Shown piece after piece: positions 53,597 through 61,375 of a stretch of DNA of 64,000 nucleotides. Location of the stretch: positions 434,001 through 498,000 of the forward strand of contig NZ_NISY01000001.1 of NCBI RefSeq assembly GCF_007595705.1, given 5' to 3'. The position numbers were made by a program, and so were the translations under genes. This DNA comes from Streptomyces sp. SAJ15. GTDB taxonomy: Bacteria; Actinomycetota; Actinomycetes; Streptomycetales; Streptomycetaceae. Numbering within the stretch: position 1 is the stretch's first letter; every line of letters starts with the position of its first letter. The notes beneath the pieces were generated by a model. That model was not told the origin of the DNA. It ran no database searches and saw only the letters and a list, made by a program, of their open reading frames with translations.

Positions 53597-54568
53597 TCAG
53601 TCGTCGAACAGGCTGGTGACCGAGCCGTCCTCGAAGACCTCGCGCACCGCGCGGGCGATGGTCGGCGCGATCGACAGCACGGTGATCTTGTCCAGCTCCA
53701 GCTCACCCGGCGTCGGCAGGGTGTTGGTGAAGACGAACTCGCTCACCTTGGAGTTCTTCAGCCGGTCCGCGGCCGGACCGGAGAGGATGCCGTGCGTGGC
53801 GGTCACGATCACGTCCGCGGCACCGTTCTCGAACAGCGCCTCGGCGGCGGCGCAGATGGTGCCACCGGTGTCGATCATGTCGTCGACCAGGACGCAGACG
53901 CGGCCCTTCACATCACCGACCACCTCGTGGACGGTCACCTGGTTGGCCACGTCCTTGTCGCGACGCTTGTGCACGATCGCCAGCGGAGCGTCCAGACGGT
54001 CGCACCAGCGGTCGGCGACCCGCACCCGGCCCGCGTCCGGAGACACGACGGTGAGCTTGGAGCGGTCGACCTTCGAACCCACGTAGTCGGCCAGCACCGG
54101 CAGCGCGAACAGGTGGTCCACCGGGCCGTCGAAGAAGCCCTGGATCTGGTCGGTGTGCAGATCCACCGTGACGATCCGGTCCGCACCCGCGGTCTTCAGG
54201 AGATCGGCGATCAGACGGGCCGAGATCGGCTCACGGCCACGGTGCTTCTTGTCCTGACGGGCGTAGCCATAGGAGGGGATGACCACGGTGATGCTCCGGG
54301 CCGAGGCCCGCTTCAGAGCATCGATCATGATCAACTGCTCCATGATCCACTTGTTGATCGGAGTGGTGTGGCTCTGGATCAGGAAGCAGTCCGCGCCACG
54401 CGCCGACTCCTGGTAACGGACGTAGATCTCGCCGTTGGCGAAGTCGAACACCTTGGTCGGGACCAGGTGGACGCCCAACTCGTGCGCGACCTCCTCGGCC
54501 AGCTCGGGGTGGGCGCGGCCGGAGAAGAGCATCAGCTTCTTCTCGCCGGTCGTCTTGATCCCGGTCAC
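53597..54568 (-). CDS. prs: Ribose-phosphate pyrophosphokinase
   Basis: This 323-aa PRPP synthase makes the precursor of purines, pyrimidines, His and Trp. Signatures are MLFSGRAHPELAEEVA, the ATP loop IPSYGYARQDKKHRGREPISA, VVTVDLHTDQIQGFF-type metal site (VDLHTDQIQ), and the PRPP loop VLVDDMIDTGGTI. The conserved VVSPDTG is VVSPDAG here, a mild substitution. GTG 54568 gives the family-typical N-terminus. It is 94 bp downstream of glmU. Confidence 0.96.
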   Translation of the reverse strand: MTGIKTTGEKKLMLFSGRAHPELAEEVAHELGVHLVPTKVFDFANGEIYVRYQESARGADCFLIQSHTTPINKWIMEQLIMIDALKRASARSITVVIPSYGYARQDKKHRGREPISARLIADLLKTAGADRIVTVDLHTDQIQGFFDGPVDHLFALPVLADYVGSKVDRSKLTVVSPDAGRVRVADRWCDRLDAPLAIVHKRRDKDVANQVTVHEVVGDVKGRVCVLVDDMIDTGGTICAAAEALFENGAADVIVTATHGILSGPAADRLKNSKVSEFVFTNTLPTPGELELDKITVLSIAPTIARAVREVFEDGSVTSLFDD

Positions 54569-54662
54569 AGCACAGTCTCCTTGGATTTCACTGCATGTGC
54601 TATCGATGCGTGCTTGACGCGCCTCTTAACGGTACGCCCCGCTCGGAGTGTCCGCGCACATG

Positions 54663-56117
54663 TCACTTGTCGCCTTCGTCCTCCTGAAGGGCGGCCTGAG
54701 CGGCCTCGGCGGCGGCGCTGCCGGGACGCTTGCGAGCCACCCAGCCCTCGATATTCCGCTGCTGGCCACGGGCGACAGCGAGCGAACCCGGGGGCACGTC
54801 CTTGGTGATGACCGAGCCGGCGGCGGTGTAGGCGCCATCCCCGATCGTGACCGGAGCCACAAACATGTTGTCCGAGCCGGTACGGCAGTGACTGCCGATG
54901 GTGGTGTGGTGCTTGGCCACCCCGTCATAGTTCACGAAGACGCTGGCGGCACCGATGTTGCTCTGCTCACCGATGGTCGCGTCACCCACGTACGACAGGT
55001 GCGGCACCTTCGAGCCGGCGCCGAGATCGGCCTTCTTCATCTCCACGAAGGTGCCGGCCTTGGACTTGCTGCCGAGCCTCGTCCCGGGCCGCAGATAGGC
55101 GTACGGGCCGACACTCGCGCCCGGACCCACCTCGGCCCCGTCGGTGACCGAGAAACCGACCGTGGCACCCTCACCGACCGTCGTGTCGGTCAGCCGGGAG
55201 TTCGGGCCCACCTCCGCGCGGGCGGCGACATGGGTGGCCCCCAGCAGCTGGGTACCCGGGTGGATCAGCGCGTCCGGCTCGAACGTGACGGTGACATCCA
55301 CCCAGGTGGTCGCCGGATCCACCACCGTCACGCCGTCGAGCATGGCCCGCCGCAGCAGCCGCTCGTTCAGCATCCGACGAGCCTCGGCCAACTGCACCCG
55401 GTTGTTGATACCGGCGATCTCACGGTGGTCCCCGGCGACCGAGGCGCCCACCCGGTGCCCGGCCTCACGCAGGATGCCCAGCACATCGGTGAGGTACTCC
55501 TCACCCTGGCTGTTGTCGGTGCGCACCTTGCCGAGGGCGTCGACCAGCAACCGGCCGTCGAAGGCGAAGACCCCGGAGTTGATCTCCCGGATGGCGCGCT
55601 GCGCGTCGGTGGCGTCCTTGTGCTCCACGATCGCGGTGACCGCGCCGTCGGCGGCCCGGACGATGCGCCCGTAGCCGGTGGCGTCGGGGACCTCGGCGGT
55701 CAGCACGGTCACGGCGTTGCCGTCGGCGGCGTGCGTGGCGGCCAGGACGGTGAGGGTCTCGCCGGTCAGCAGCGGGGTGTCGCCGCAGACGACGATCACG
55801 GTGCCGTCGAGGGCGACGCCGTCCCGACCCAGCTCCTCCAGGCCCATGCGGACCGCGTGACCGGTGCCGTTCTGCTCGTGCTGGACGGCGGTGCGCACAT
55901 CCGCCTCGGTCTCGGCGAGGTGGCCGGCGACCTGCTCGCGGGCGTGGCCGACGACCACGACGAGGTGCTCGGGGTCGAGCGCCCGGGCGGCGGCGACCAC
56001 ATGACCGACGAGAGACCGGCCGCAGATGGCGTGCAGGACCTTGGGAGTCGACGACTTCATGCGGGTGCCCTCACCCGCTGCGAGGACGACGACGGCTGCC
56101 GGGCGGTTGGCGCTCAC
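54663..56117 (-). CDS. glmU: Bifunctional UDP-N-acetylglucosamine pyrophosphorylase / glucosamine-1-phosphate N-acetyltransferase
   Basis: The 484-aa enzyme catalyses the last two steps to UDP-GlcNAc for peptidoglycan. The N-terminal uridyltransferase (1-235) has [18 protein letters not shown] and [12 protein letters not shown]; the C-terminal left-handed beta-helix acetyltransferase has hexapeptide repeats and [22 protein letters not shown]. An Ala/Glu-rich tail of about 25 residues ends it. GTG 56117 follows GAAGGG. It lies after tRNA-Gln on the same strand, separated by a terminator. Confidence 0.96.
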   Translation of the reverse strand: MSANRPAAVVVLAAGEGTRMKSSTPKVLHAICGRSLVGHVVAAARALDPEHLVVVVGHAREQVAGHLAETEADVRTAVQHEQNGTGHAVRMGLEELGRDGVALDGTVIVVCGDTPLLTGETLTVLAATHAADGNAVTVLTAEVPDATGYGRIVRAADGAVTAIVEHKDATDAQRAIREINSGVFAFDGRLLVDALGKVRTDNSQGEEYLTDVLGILREAGHRVGASVAGDHREIAGINNRVQLAEARRMLNERLLRRAMLDGVTVVDPATTWVDVTVTFEPDALIHPGTQLLGATHVAARAEVGPNSRLTDTTVGEGATVGFSVTDGAEVGPGASVGPYAYLRPGTRLGSKSKAGTFVEMKKADLGAGSKVPHLSYVGDATIGEQSNIGAASVFVNYDGVAKHHTTIGSHCRTGSDNMFVAPVTIGDGAYTAAGSVITKDVPPGSLAVARGQQRNIEGWVARKRPGSAAAEAAQAALQEDEGDK

Positions 56118-56187
56118 GGGTGTGCCCTTCGGCTTCGGGGGTGGACACCCGCAGGATACCGACAGGTATCGAGGAGGGAACGCGGGC

Positions 56188-56214
56188 GGGTCCTGACCTG
56201 GATGGTCAGGACCC
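56188..56214 (-). terminator. Terminator between tRNA-Gln and glmU
   Basis: Perfect 11-bp arms GGGTCCTGACC (56188-56198) and GGTCAGGACCC (56204-56214) with a 5-base loop, 20 bp past the tRNA 3' end. Confidence 0.85.
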
Positions 56215-56233
56215 CCTACATTCGAACTTCGGG

Positions 56234-56307
56234 CTCCCCCGCAAGGATTCGAACCTTGACCTGCCAAGACCAAAACTTGGTGTGCTGCCGGGTTACACCA
56301 CGGGGGA
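56234..56307 (-). tRNA. tRNA-Gln (anticodon UUG)
   Basis: This 74-nt cloverleaf has acceptor stem TCCCCCG/CGGGGGA, discriminator G, anticodon stem CCAAG/CTTGG with loop TTTTGGT giving anticodon TTG, and T arm CAAGG-TTCGAAT-CCTTG. CCA is not encoded. The 5' end is only 8 bp from the stop codon of the upstream HTH/LAGLIDADG-like gene, so its promoter must lie inside that gene (a TATGGT hexamer at 56325-56320 on the minus strand is possible) or it is cotranscribed. Confidence 0.95.
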
Positions 56308-56315
56308 CCGGTGGG

Positions 56316-57089
56316 TCAGACCATACCGGACGGAGGGTCTGCTGAGGGCGCGCTGGCCCAGTCCGTGATGCCCTGCCACCACCCTTCGACCTGTCGGTAC
56401 AGCCGAGCGCTGTTCGTGACGTAGATCCTCAAGCATCCTCGGTAAGACTCGCCCCGGTTTAGTCGGTTTGTGCCAGGGTTGTCCTTTCGGATGCATGGCT
56501 TGAGGAACTCTTCAACAGGGACGCCGGTGAGCTCGGACCAGAACCGAGTCGCCTCTGTCAGGTCCGCGGAGTCGTGGATGTGCAGGCTGCAGCGCATGCG
56601 ATGACGCTCCACTCCCAGTAGCTTGAGCCAGCGGATGTAGATCCGGATCATGCGCGGATCGCTGTTGATGAAGGTGAGGCTTTCCCGCCGGGCGTAGTCC
56701 TTGTCCTTCGAGCCCTCCGCCCAGTACAGACCGGCGCCAATCAGTAACAGTTCGCGATCGCTAATGCTGCCGATCTGCTGTGTGGCTTCTTGGGTCAGGC
56801 GGCGGCGCTCGTCGTCTCGCCCCTTGCGGAACGCAGTCTGGGCCTTGTCCAGGCGCTGCATGCGCTCCACTTCGGTCCAGCGAGGTGCGGGCTTTGGTAG
56901 GTCCCTGACCCATGCCGAGATCGAACTCTTCGATGCCCCCAACTCCGCTCGGATTTCGTCGTATGTCATGCCCTGCGAGCGCAGTTCGCGAGCCTTTAGA
57001 CGCCTTGCGTCCTTGGCGTTGCTGCGCTTGGTCCAGGCGGGTGCGGGGGCCGTCAGGGCGCCGTCCGTGTGGCATGGTGTTTCGCTCAT
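56316..57089 (-). CDS. HTH plus LAGLIDADG-like protein, probable homing-endonuclease relative
   Basis: The 257-aa protein has a helix-turn-helix at residues 34-64 (RELRSQGMTYDEIRAELGASKSSISAWVRDL, resolvase/Fis-like) and a basic/acidic helical linker (70-105). A domain at 111-235 begins with the LAGLIDADG-like helix LLLIGAGLYWAEGSK (acidic E125) followed by LTFINSDPRMIRIYIRWLKLLGV, as in LAGLIDADG proteins. One such motif implies a homodimer. GC is visibly lower than in its neighbours, and Leu115 is a TTA codon (56745-56747), so translation would need bldA tRNA. It ends 8 bp before tRNA-Gln. ATG 57089 starts MSETPCHTDG. The nuclease role is inferred; it could be a regulator. Confidence 0.7.
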   Translation of the reverse strand: MSETPCHTDGALTAPAPAWTKRSNAKDARRLKARELRSQGMTYDEIRAELGASKSSISAWVRDLPKPAPRWTEVERMQRLDKAQTAFRKGRDDERRRLTQEATQQIGSISDRELLLIGAGLYWAEGSKDKDYARRESLTFINSDPRMIRIYIRWLKLLGVERHRMRCSLHIHDSADLTEATRFWSELTGVPVEEFLKPCIRKDNPGTNRLNRGESYRGCLRIYVTNSARLYRQVEGWWQGITDWASAPSADPPSGMV

Positions 57090-57203
57090 ATAGACAGCCT
57101 TGTTCGCTATGCGGACGCGTGTATCGAAAATCCGACCCATTCACCAGTTCGAGTGAAGGCTCGGGTTTCGCTCGCGTCGGCACCCGTCACGGCCGGGCGC
57201 GCG

Positions 57204-57219
57204 CACCGGAAAACCGGTG
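57204..57219. promoter_or_regulatory. Palindrome before the histidine kinase gene
   Basis: CACCGG (57204-57209) and CCGGTG (57214-57219) flank AAAA. TACGCT at 57231-57236 may be the -10, so a protein on the palindrome would contact the promoter. Confidence 0.4.
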
Positions 57220-57243
57220 GCGACCCCCCGTACGCTGGTGGCT

Positions 57244-58629
57244 ATGAGCGCAACGGGGGAAACCGTCGAGTCGGACGCGCGGGGCGCGCCCGGGGGATTG
57301 TGGTGGTGGTCGCGGCGGCGGAGCGTGGTGCTCGATGTCGTGTTGGCCCTGATATCGGCGGTCGAGTGCGCCATCGAGGGCGCCTCCTTCGCGGACGAGG
57401 CCCGGCTGCCGGCCGCGCTGGGCGCCCTGCTCGGTCTGGTCATCGGCTCGACGTTGGTGCTGCGCCGGCGCTGGCCGATAGCGATCGTGCTGATCTCCAT
57501 CGCCATCACCCCCGCGGAGATGGGCTTCGTCCTCGGGGTGGTGGGCCTGTACACGCTGGCCGCCTCGGAGGTGCCGCGCAAGATCACGGCGGTGCTGGCC
57601 GGGATGTCCGTGACGGGCACGCTGATCATCACGATGGTCGGCTTCCAGCGGGACATGGCGCGCGAGGACTACGCCCCGCCGATGTGGGTGCCGCCGCTGG
57701 TCTCCGTCCTCATGGCGCTGGGCCTGACCGCCCCGCCGGTGCTGCTGGGCCTGTACGTGGGCGCCCGGCGCCGGCTGGTGGAGAGCCTGCGGGAGCGGGC
57801 CGACGGCCTGGAGCGCGAGCTGTCGCTGCTGGCGGACCGCGCGGCGGAGCGCGCCGAGTGGGCCCGCAAGGAGGAGCGCACCCGCATCGCGCGTGAGATG
57901 CACGACGTGGTGGCGCACCGGGTCAGCCTGATGGTGGTGCATGCCGCGGCCCTCCAGGCGGTGGCCCTCAAGGATCCCGAGAAGGCGTCGAGGAACGCCG
58001 CGCTGGTCGGCGACATGGGCCGGCAGGCCCTCACGGAGCTGCGCACCATGCTCGGGGTGCTGCGTGCCGACGAGGGGCCGGCCGAGTCCTCGGCGGCGCG
58101 CCGGGACGAGCCGGCCCCGCTGGCCTCGGTCGCGGCGGCCGCCTCGGCCGCCGCCGACGAGGCGGCCGGCGGGCCTCGGCTGGACGGGTTGGAGGCGCTG
58201 GTCGGGCAGTCCCGGATGGCGGGGATGGTCGTCGAGCTGTCTCTGGAGGGCGATGACCGGCGGTACGCGCCGCGGGTCGAGCAGACGGCCTACCGGGTGG
58301 TCCAGGAGGCGCTCACCAACGTGCACAAGCACGCTCCGGGTGCCGAGGCGCGGGTGCGGCTCGCCCGTCGGGTCTCGGAGGTCGCCGTCCTGGTCGAGAA
58401 CGGCCCGTCGGACCGCGCGGCCGCCGACGCGGGTCTCCCCAGCGGCGGCAACGGGCTGGTCGGCATGAAGGAACGTGTCACCACGCTGGGTGGTGGCTTC
58501 GTCTCCGGCCCCACCGACGCCGGCGGCTTCCGGGTCTCGGCCGTGATTCCGGACCGTGCGGCCCGCGCGGAGCGCGCCCAGGCCGCGGAGCGGGTGGTGG
58601 AGCCCGACGAGGCAGCGAGGTCGGTGTAG
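57244..58629 (+). CDS. NarL-type sensor histidine kinase (HisKA_3)
   Basis: The 461-aa kinase has four to five N-terminal membrane helices (about residues 20-170, short loops), a HAMP-less coiled coil and the dimerisation/phosphoacceptor helix ERTRIAREMHDVVAHRVSLMVVHA (His in MHDVV, about residue 220). The HATPase_c domain has the N box YRVVQEALTNVHKHAPGA and the G box NGLVGMKERV. An Ala-rich insert lies between them. No response-regulator gene is adjacent on either side, so it is an orphan in this window. ATG 57244 gives MSATGETVESDARG. Confidence 0.9.
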   Translation: MSATGETVESDARGAPGGLWWWSRRRSVVLDVVLALISAVECAIEGASFADEARLPAALGALLGLVIGSTLVLRRRWPIAIVLISIAITPAEMGFVLGVVGLYTLAASEVPRKITAVLAGMSVTGTLIITMVGFQRDMAREDYAPPMWVPPLVSVLMALGLTAPPVLLGLYVGARRRLVESLRERADGLERELSLLADRAAERAEWARKEERTRIAREMHDVVAHRVSLMVVHAAALQAVALKDPEKASRNAALVGDMGRQALTELRTMLGVLRADEGPAESSAARRDEPAPLASVAAAASAAADEAAGGPRLDGLEALVGQSRMAGMVVELSLEGDDRRYAPRVEQTAYRVVQEALTNVHKHAPGAEARVRLARRVSEVAVLVENGPSDRAAADAGLPSGGNGLVGMKERVTTLGGGFVSGPTDAGGFRVSAVIPDRAARAERAQAAERVVEPDEAARSV

Positions 58630-58858
58630 CGCGGGCGCGGTGCGATGGCCTCGGCTGTCGCCCGCGCCGTCGGGCGGTCGTGCCGCGCCGTCGGCGGGTC
58701 GTGCCCGCGCCGTCTCCGCGCCGGGGCGCCGAGCGGTGCGTCGACGGTGCGTGGCCGCGCCATTCCGCGCTGTTCCGCGCTGTTCCCGCGTCGTCGCCGT
58801 GCTGGGCCTGGGGCCGGTGATCGGGTGGGGCGCCGGGCGTGCCGGTCCCGCTCGGAGG

Positions 58859-59356
58859 CTATCCGCGGGGCAGTCGGGGTGGCTGGACGCCGGTGATCAG
58901 GGTCGCCAGGGCGGCGTCGAGGTCCGGGCCCAGGAACCAGTCGCCGCTGTGGTCGAGGCTGTAGACGCGGCCTTCGGCGTCGATGGTGAGCAGGGCCTGT
59001 CCGTCCGCCTCCTCGCCCAGGGGGCACATCTCGGTGCCCAGGGCCCGCCCCAGGTCGCTGAGGGTGCGGGCGAGGTGCAGGCCGGTGAGGGGGTCGATCA
59101 GGAAGGGAGTGGGCGCGATCTGTCGGCCGCCGGCCGGTGGCTGGACGCGCAGTGCCCCGAACTCCGCCCACGCCTCGACGGCCGCCGGGAAGACGGTGTG
59201 TCGGTGGCCCGCGGGTGAGGTGTGCGCGCGGAGCGCGTCGGCCCACACCTCGGCCTGTCGTATGTCCCAGCGTCCCGGTTGCCAGCCCGCCTCGCGCAGG
59301 GCGGCGTCGACGGGGGCGGGGAAGCGGGTGGTCGCCGTACGGTCGAACGCTCGCAT
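58859..59356 (-). CDS. SUKH-3 domain protein (candidate immunity protein)
   Basis: The 165-aa single-domain protein fits the SUKH-3 pattern: FPAPVDAALREAGWQPGR, then AVEAWAEFGALRVQPPAGGR and DPLTGLHLARTLSDLGRALGTEMCPLGEEADGQALLTIDAEGRVYSLDHSGDWFLG. SUKH domains are known mostly as immunity proteins that neutralise nucleases and deaminases of toxin systems. It starts 3 bp after the stop of the YwqJ-type deaminase gene on the same strand, with AGGGG as ribosome site, the classic toxin-then-immunity order. Confidence 0.85.
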   Translation of the reverse strand: MRAFDRTATTRFPAPVDAALREAGWQPGRWDIRQAEVWADALRAHTSPAGHRHTVFPAAVEAWAEFGALRVQPPAGGRQIAPTPFLIDPLTGLHLARTLSDLGRALGTEMCPLGEEADGQALLTIDAEGRVYSLDHSGDWFLGPDLDAALATLITGVQPPRLPRG

Positions 59357-59359
59357 CGA

Positions 59360-60085
59360 TCAGCCCCTGTCCGTGACGTTGCCGTTGCCGCTGCCGTGGT
59401 CGGGCGCGGCGGCCGGACCGGCGATGACGCGGACGCCGAAGTGGGCCAGCAGCGCCGTGCAGGAGCGGCAGGGGGGAGCGTAGCTGCCGTGCCTGGGGTC
59501 GCCGTCCTCCCGGATGTGTCGGGCGGTGATCTTCGCGTGTTTGAGGGAGCGGCGGGCCTCGTTGGGGGAGAGCGGTTTTCGGGAGGCGCGTTTACTGCGT
59601 GAGCCCTCGGCCGTCGTCAGGTGGCGGCTGAGCAGGATCGCCTCGGGGCAGCGTCCGGTGAAGCGCTCGCGCTGCCCGGTCGGCAGGGTGTCGAAGAAGT
59701 CCTGGACGAGCGGGTGCAGGGTGGGCGGCTGGTCGGACTTGCCGGCGGTGCAGGTGAGGGTCTCGCCGCGGACGGAGAGTGCGGCGCCGACGGCGGGCAG
59801 GATGCCGTCGCGGCGGTGCCGCAGGGGTGGGACTCCGGTGGCGAGGTCGGTTCCGCCGCCCCAGGCGAGCCGGGGGTCGCCGGGTCCGGGTCCGGGGGCG
59901 GGTGGCGCGGTGGCCGGGGGCGGTGCGGCGGGTGTGGGCGTGCGCCCCGGAGGGACGGGCCGTGCGGGTCCCGTGGTGGCGGTCCGTCTGGCCGGGGTGT
60001 CGCCCCGGCCCGGCGCGGCCCCCGGGGCCGTCTCGACGGCCGCCGTGGGCCCGGCCTCGGTGCCGCGACCCTCCGTGATTCCCAT
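59360..60085 (-). CDS. YwqJ-type deaminase domain protein (candidate toxin)
   Basis: The 241-aa protein has a Pro/Ala/Thr-rich N-terminal third (residues 1-80), then a YwqJ-related deaminase domain. GRCPEAILLSRHL carries the zinc ligand and catalytic Glu (CxE in place of HxE), and YAPPCRSCTALLAHFGV carries the PCxxC zinc pair. The family is predicted to deaminate nucleotides or nucleic acids. There is no signal peptide, WXG or LXG domain, or other export tag. ATG 60085 follows GGGGAGGGAA; GTG or ATG codons further upstream extend into low complexity. It is paired with SUKH-3 downstream. Confidence 0.8.
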   Translation of the reverse strand: MGITEGRGTEAGPTAAVETAPGAAPGRGDTPARRTATTGPARPVPPGRTPTPAAPPPATAPPAPGPGPGDPRLAWGGGTDLATGVPPLRHRRDGILPAVGAALSVRGETLTCTAGKSDQPPTLHPLVQDFFDTLPTGQRERFTGRCPEAILLSRHLTTAEGSRSKRASRKPLSPNEARRSLKHAKITARHIREDGDPRHGSYAPPCRSCTALLAHFGVRVIAGPAAAPDHGSGNGNVTDRG

Positions 60086-60236
60086 GCTGTTGTGTTCCCT
60101 CCCCGCGCGATCCACGCGATCCACGCGCAATCCCCCTGTTGAGGGGGTCAGACTGCCAAATGGGACGGGTGCTGTGGAAGTCGGGTGGGTCTCGTACGCG
60201 TCTTCGCGCGGGGCGTGGTGATGGTGGGTGCCCGGT

Positions 60237-60328
60237 GCTACGCGGCGGCGTGCGGGTGGTGCGGGCGGGTGACCGGCGCGGGGCTACGCGGCGGTGTGCG
60301 GGTGGTGCGGGCGGGTGACCGGCCCGGG
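60237..60328 (+). repeat. 46-bp tandem duplication in a promoter region
   Basis: Two adjacent 46-bp copies, 60237-60282 and 60283-60328, differ at two positions; both begin GCTACGCGGCGG. They lie between the divergent deaminase gene (60085) and the WHH-SUKH gene (60393) in a 307-bp gap that holds no other gene. Confidence 0.85.
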
Positions 60329-60392
60329 CTCCCCGGTGGACGGCACCGCATAGTCTGTCCGTAGTAGCCAGCAGCAGCAGGGGGCAACCGCC

Positions 60393-61370
60393 ATGACGAC
60401 AGGTCGGCTCGGGCAGCATGCCGCGCCACCGAACACGGCCTACGCCGGGCAGGTCGTGCACTTCCCGGACCCGGTGCGGGCCGCCCGTTACCCCAGAGGG
60501 GTCCGGGTGGACGAAGACGGCTTTCCGGACTTCTCGCCCTATGCTCGGGCAGCGGCCGAAATCGCCGAACCGCCCGAGGGGTTCGGCGTCGACGAGCTGC
60601 GGCTGACCGACTTCGTCTCGGCCAATGCCGCGCTGCACGCCGCCGGCCACGATCTCTGGGACGGGCTGTCCTCCGTGGCCACCCCGCACGGCTGGACCTG
60701 GCACCATGTCGCCGGCACCCGCCGGCTGGAGCTGGTTCCGGCGGAGATCAAGGCGCTGCTGCGGCACCATGCCGGGCTCGCGACCGCCACCGTGGACCAG
60801 GACAAGCGGGGCACCCGCCCGCTCCAGGAGACCCGCCCGGTCCACTTCGGGCTGCCCAAGCGCGGGTTGTCGGTCACCGAGGAGCAGGTGCTGGGCGTCG
60901 AGGAGGACCTCGGCTACCGGCTGCCCGCGCCCTACCGCGCCTTCCTCAAGGCGGCCGGCGGCTGCGCGCCCGTCGGCGCCGCGCTCGACCCCGAGTTGGG
61001 GCTGCTGGTGGACCAGCCGTTCTTCACGGTCCGCGACGAGGCGGCCGTCAACGACCTGGTCTACGTCAACAAGTGTCTGCGCGACCACTTCACCAAGGAC
61101 TTCCTGGGCGTCTGCGTCGTCCAGGGCGGGTTGATCGCGGTCAAGGTGAAGGGTGACGCGATCGGCTCGGTGTGGTTCTGCGCCTACGACGACGCGCGTG
61201 ACCAGGACGGCTGGACGGTGCAGGACCGCGTGGAGCGGCTGCTGCTGCCCTGTGGGGACGACTTCGACGCCTTCCTGCTGCGGCTCGCGGGCAATCCGCC
61301 GGAGCTGGAGACCGTGGCGCATCTGATGGTGGACGGCGGTTTCGCGTACGCCGTTCCGGTGGAGGGGTGA
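60393..61370 (+). CDS. WHH-type HNH nuclease domain fused to SMI1/KNR4 (SUKH) domain
   Basis: The 325-aa protein has two parts. Residues 20-135 look like a WHH nuclease of the HNH/Endo VII superfamily: VHFPDPVRAARYPRGVRVDEDGFPDFSPYA, a region with DFVSANAALHAAGHD, and GWTWHHVAGTRRLELVPAEIKALLRHHAG with the WHH (103-105) and HH (125-126) metal/catalytic histidines. Residues 159-325 are a SUKH domain (SVTEEQVLGVEEDLGYRLPAPYRAFLKAAGG). A potential toxin and immunity domain thus sit in one chain. It precedes the deaminase-SUKH-4 gene by 5 bp and is probably in the same operon. Confidence 0.8.
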   Translation: MTTGRLGQHAAPPNTAYAGQVVHFPDPVRAARYPRGVRVDEDGFPDFSPYARAAAEIAEPPEGFGVDELRLTDFVSANAALHAAGHDLWDGLSSVATPHGWTWHHVAGTRRLELVPAEIKALLRHHAGLATATVDQDKRGTRPLQETRPVHFGLPKRGLSVTEEQVLGVEEDLGYRLPAPYRAFLKAAGGCAPVGAALDPELGLLVDQPFFTVRDEAAVNDLVYVNKCLRDHFTKDFLGVCVVQGGLIAVKVKGDAIGSVWFCAYDDARDQDGWTVQDRVERLLLPCGDDFDAFLLRLAGNPPELETVAHLMVDGGFAYAVPVEG

Positions 61371-61375
61371 CCCCG

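Noticed and set aside
56234..57243. Integrated element with attL/attR at tRNA-Gln
   Set aside because: No integrase gene and no repeat of the tRNA 3' end was found within the window; the odd gene is on the 5' side of the tRNA.
58630..58858. 83-codon frame starting at 58645 after the histidine kinase
   Set aside because: Built from short GC-rich direct repeats (GCGCCGTCGG), Arg/Ala/Gly-rich translation, no ribosome site.
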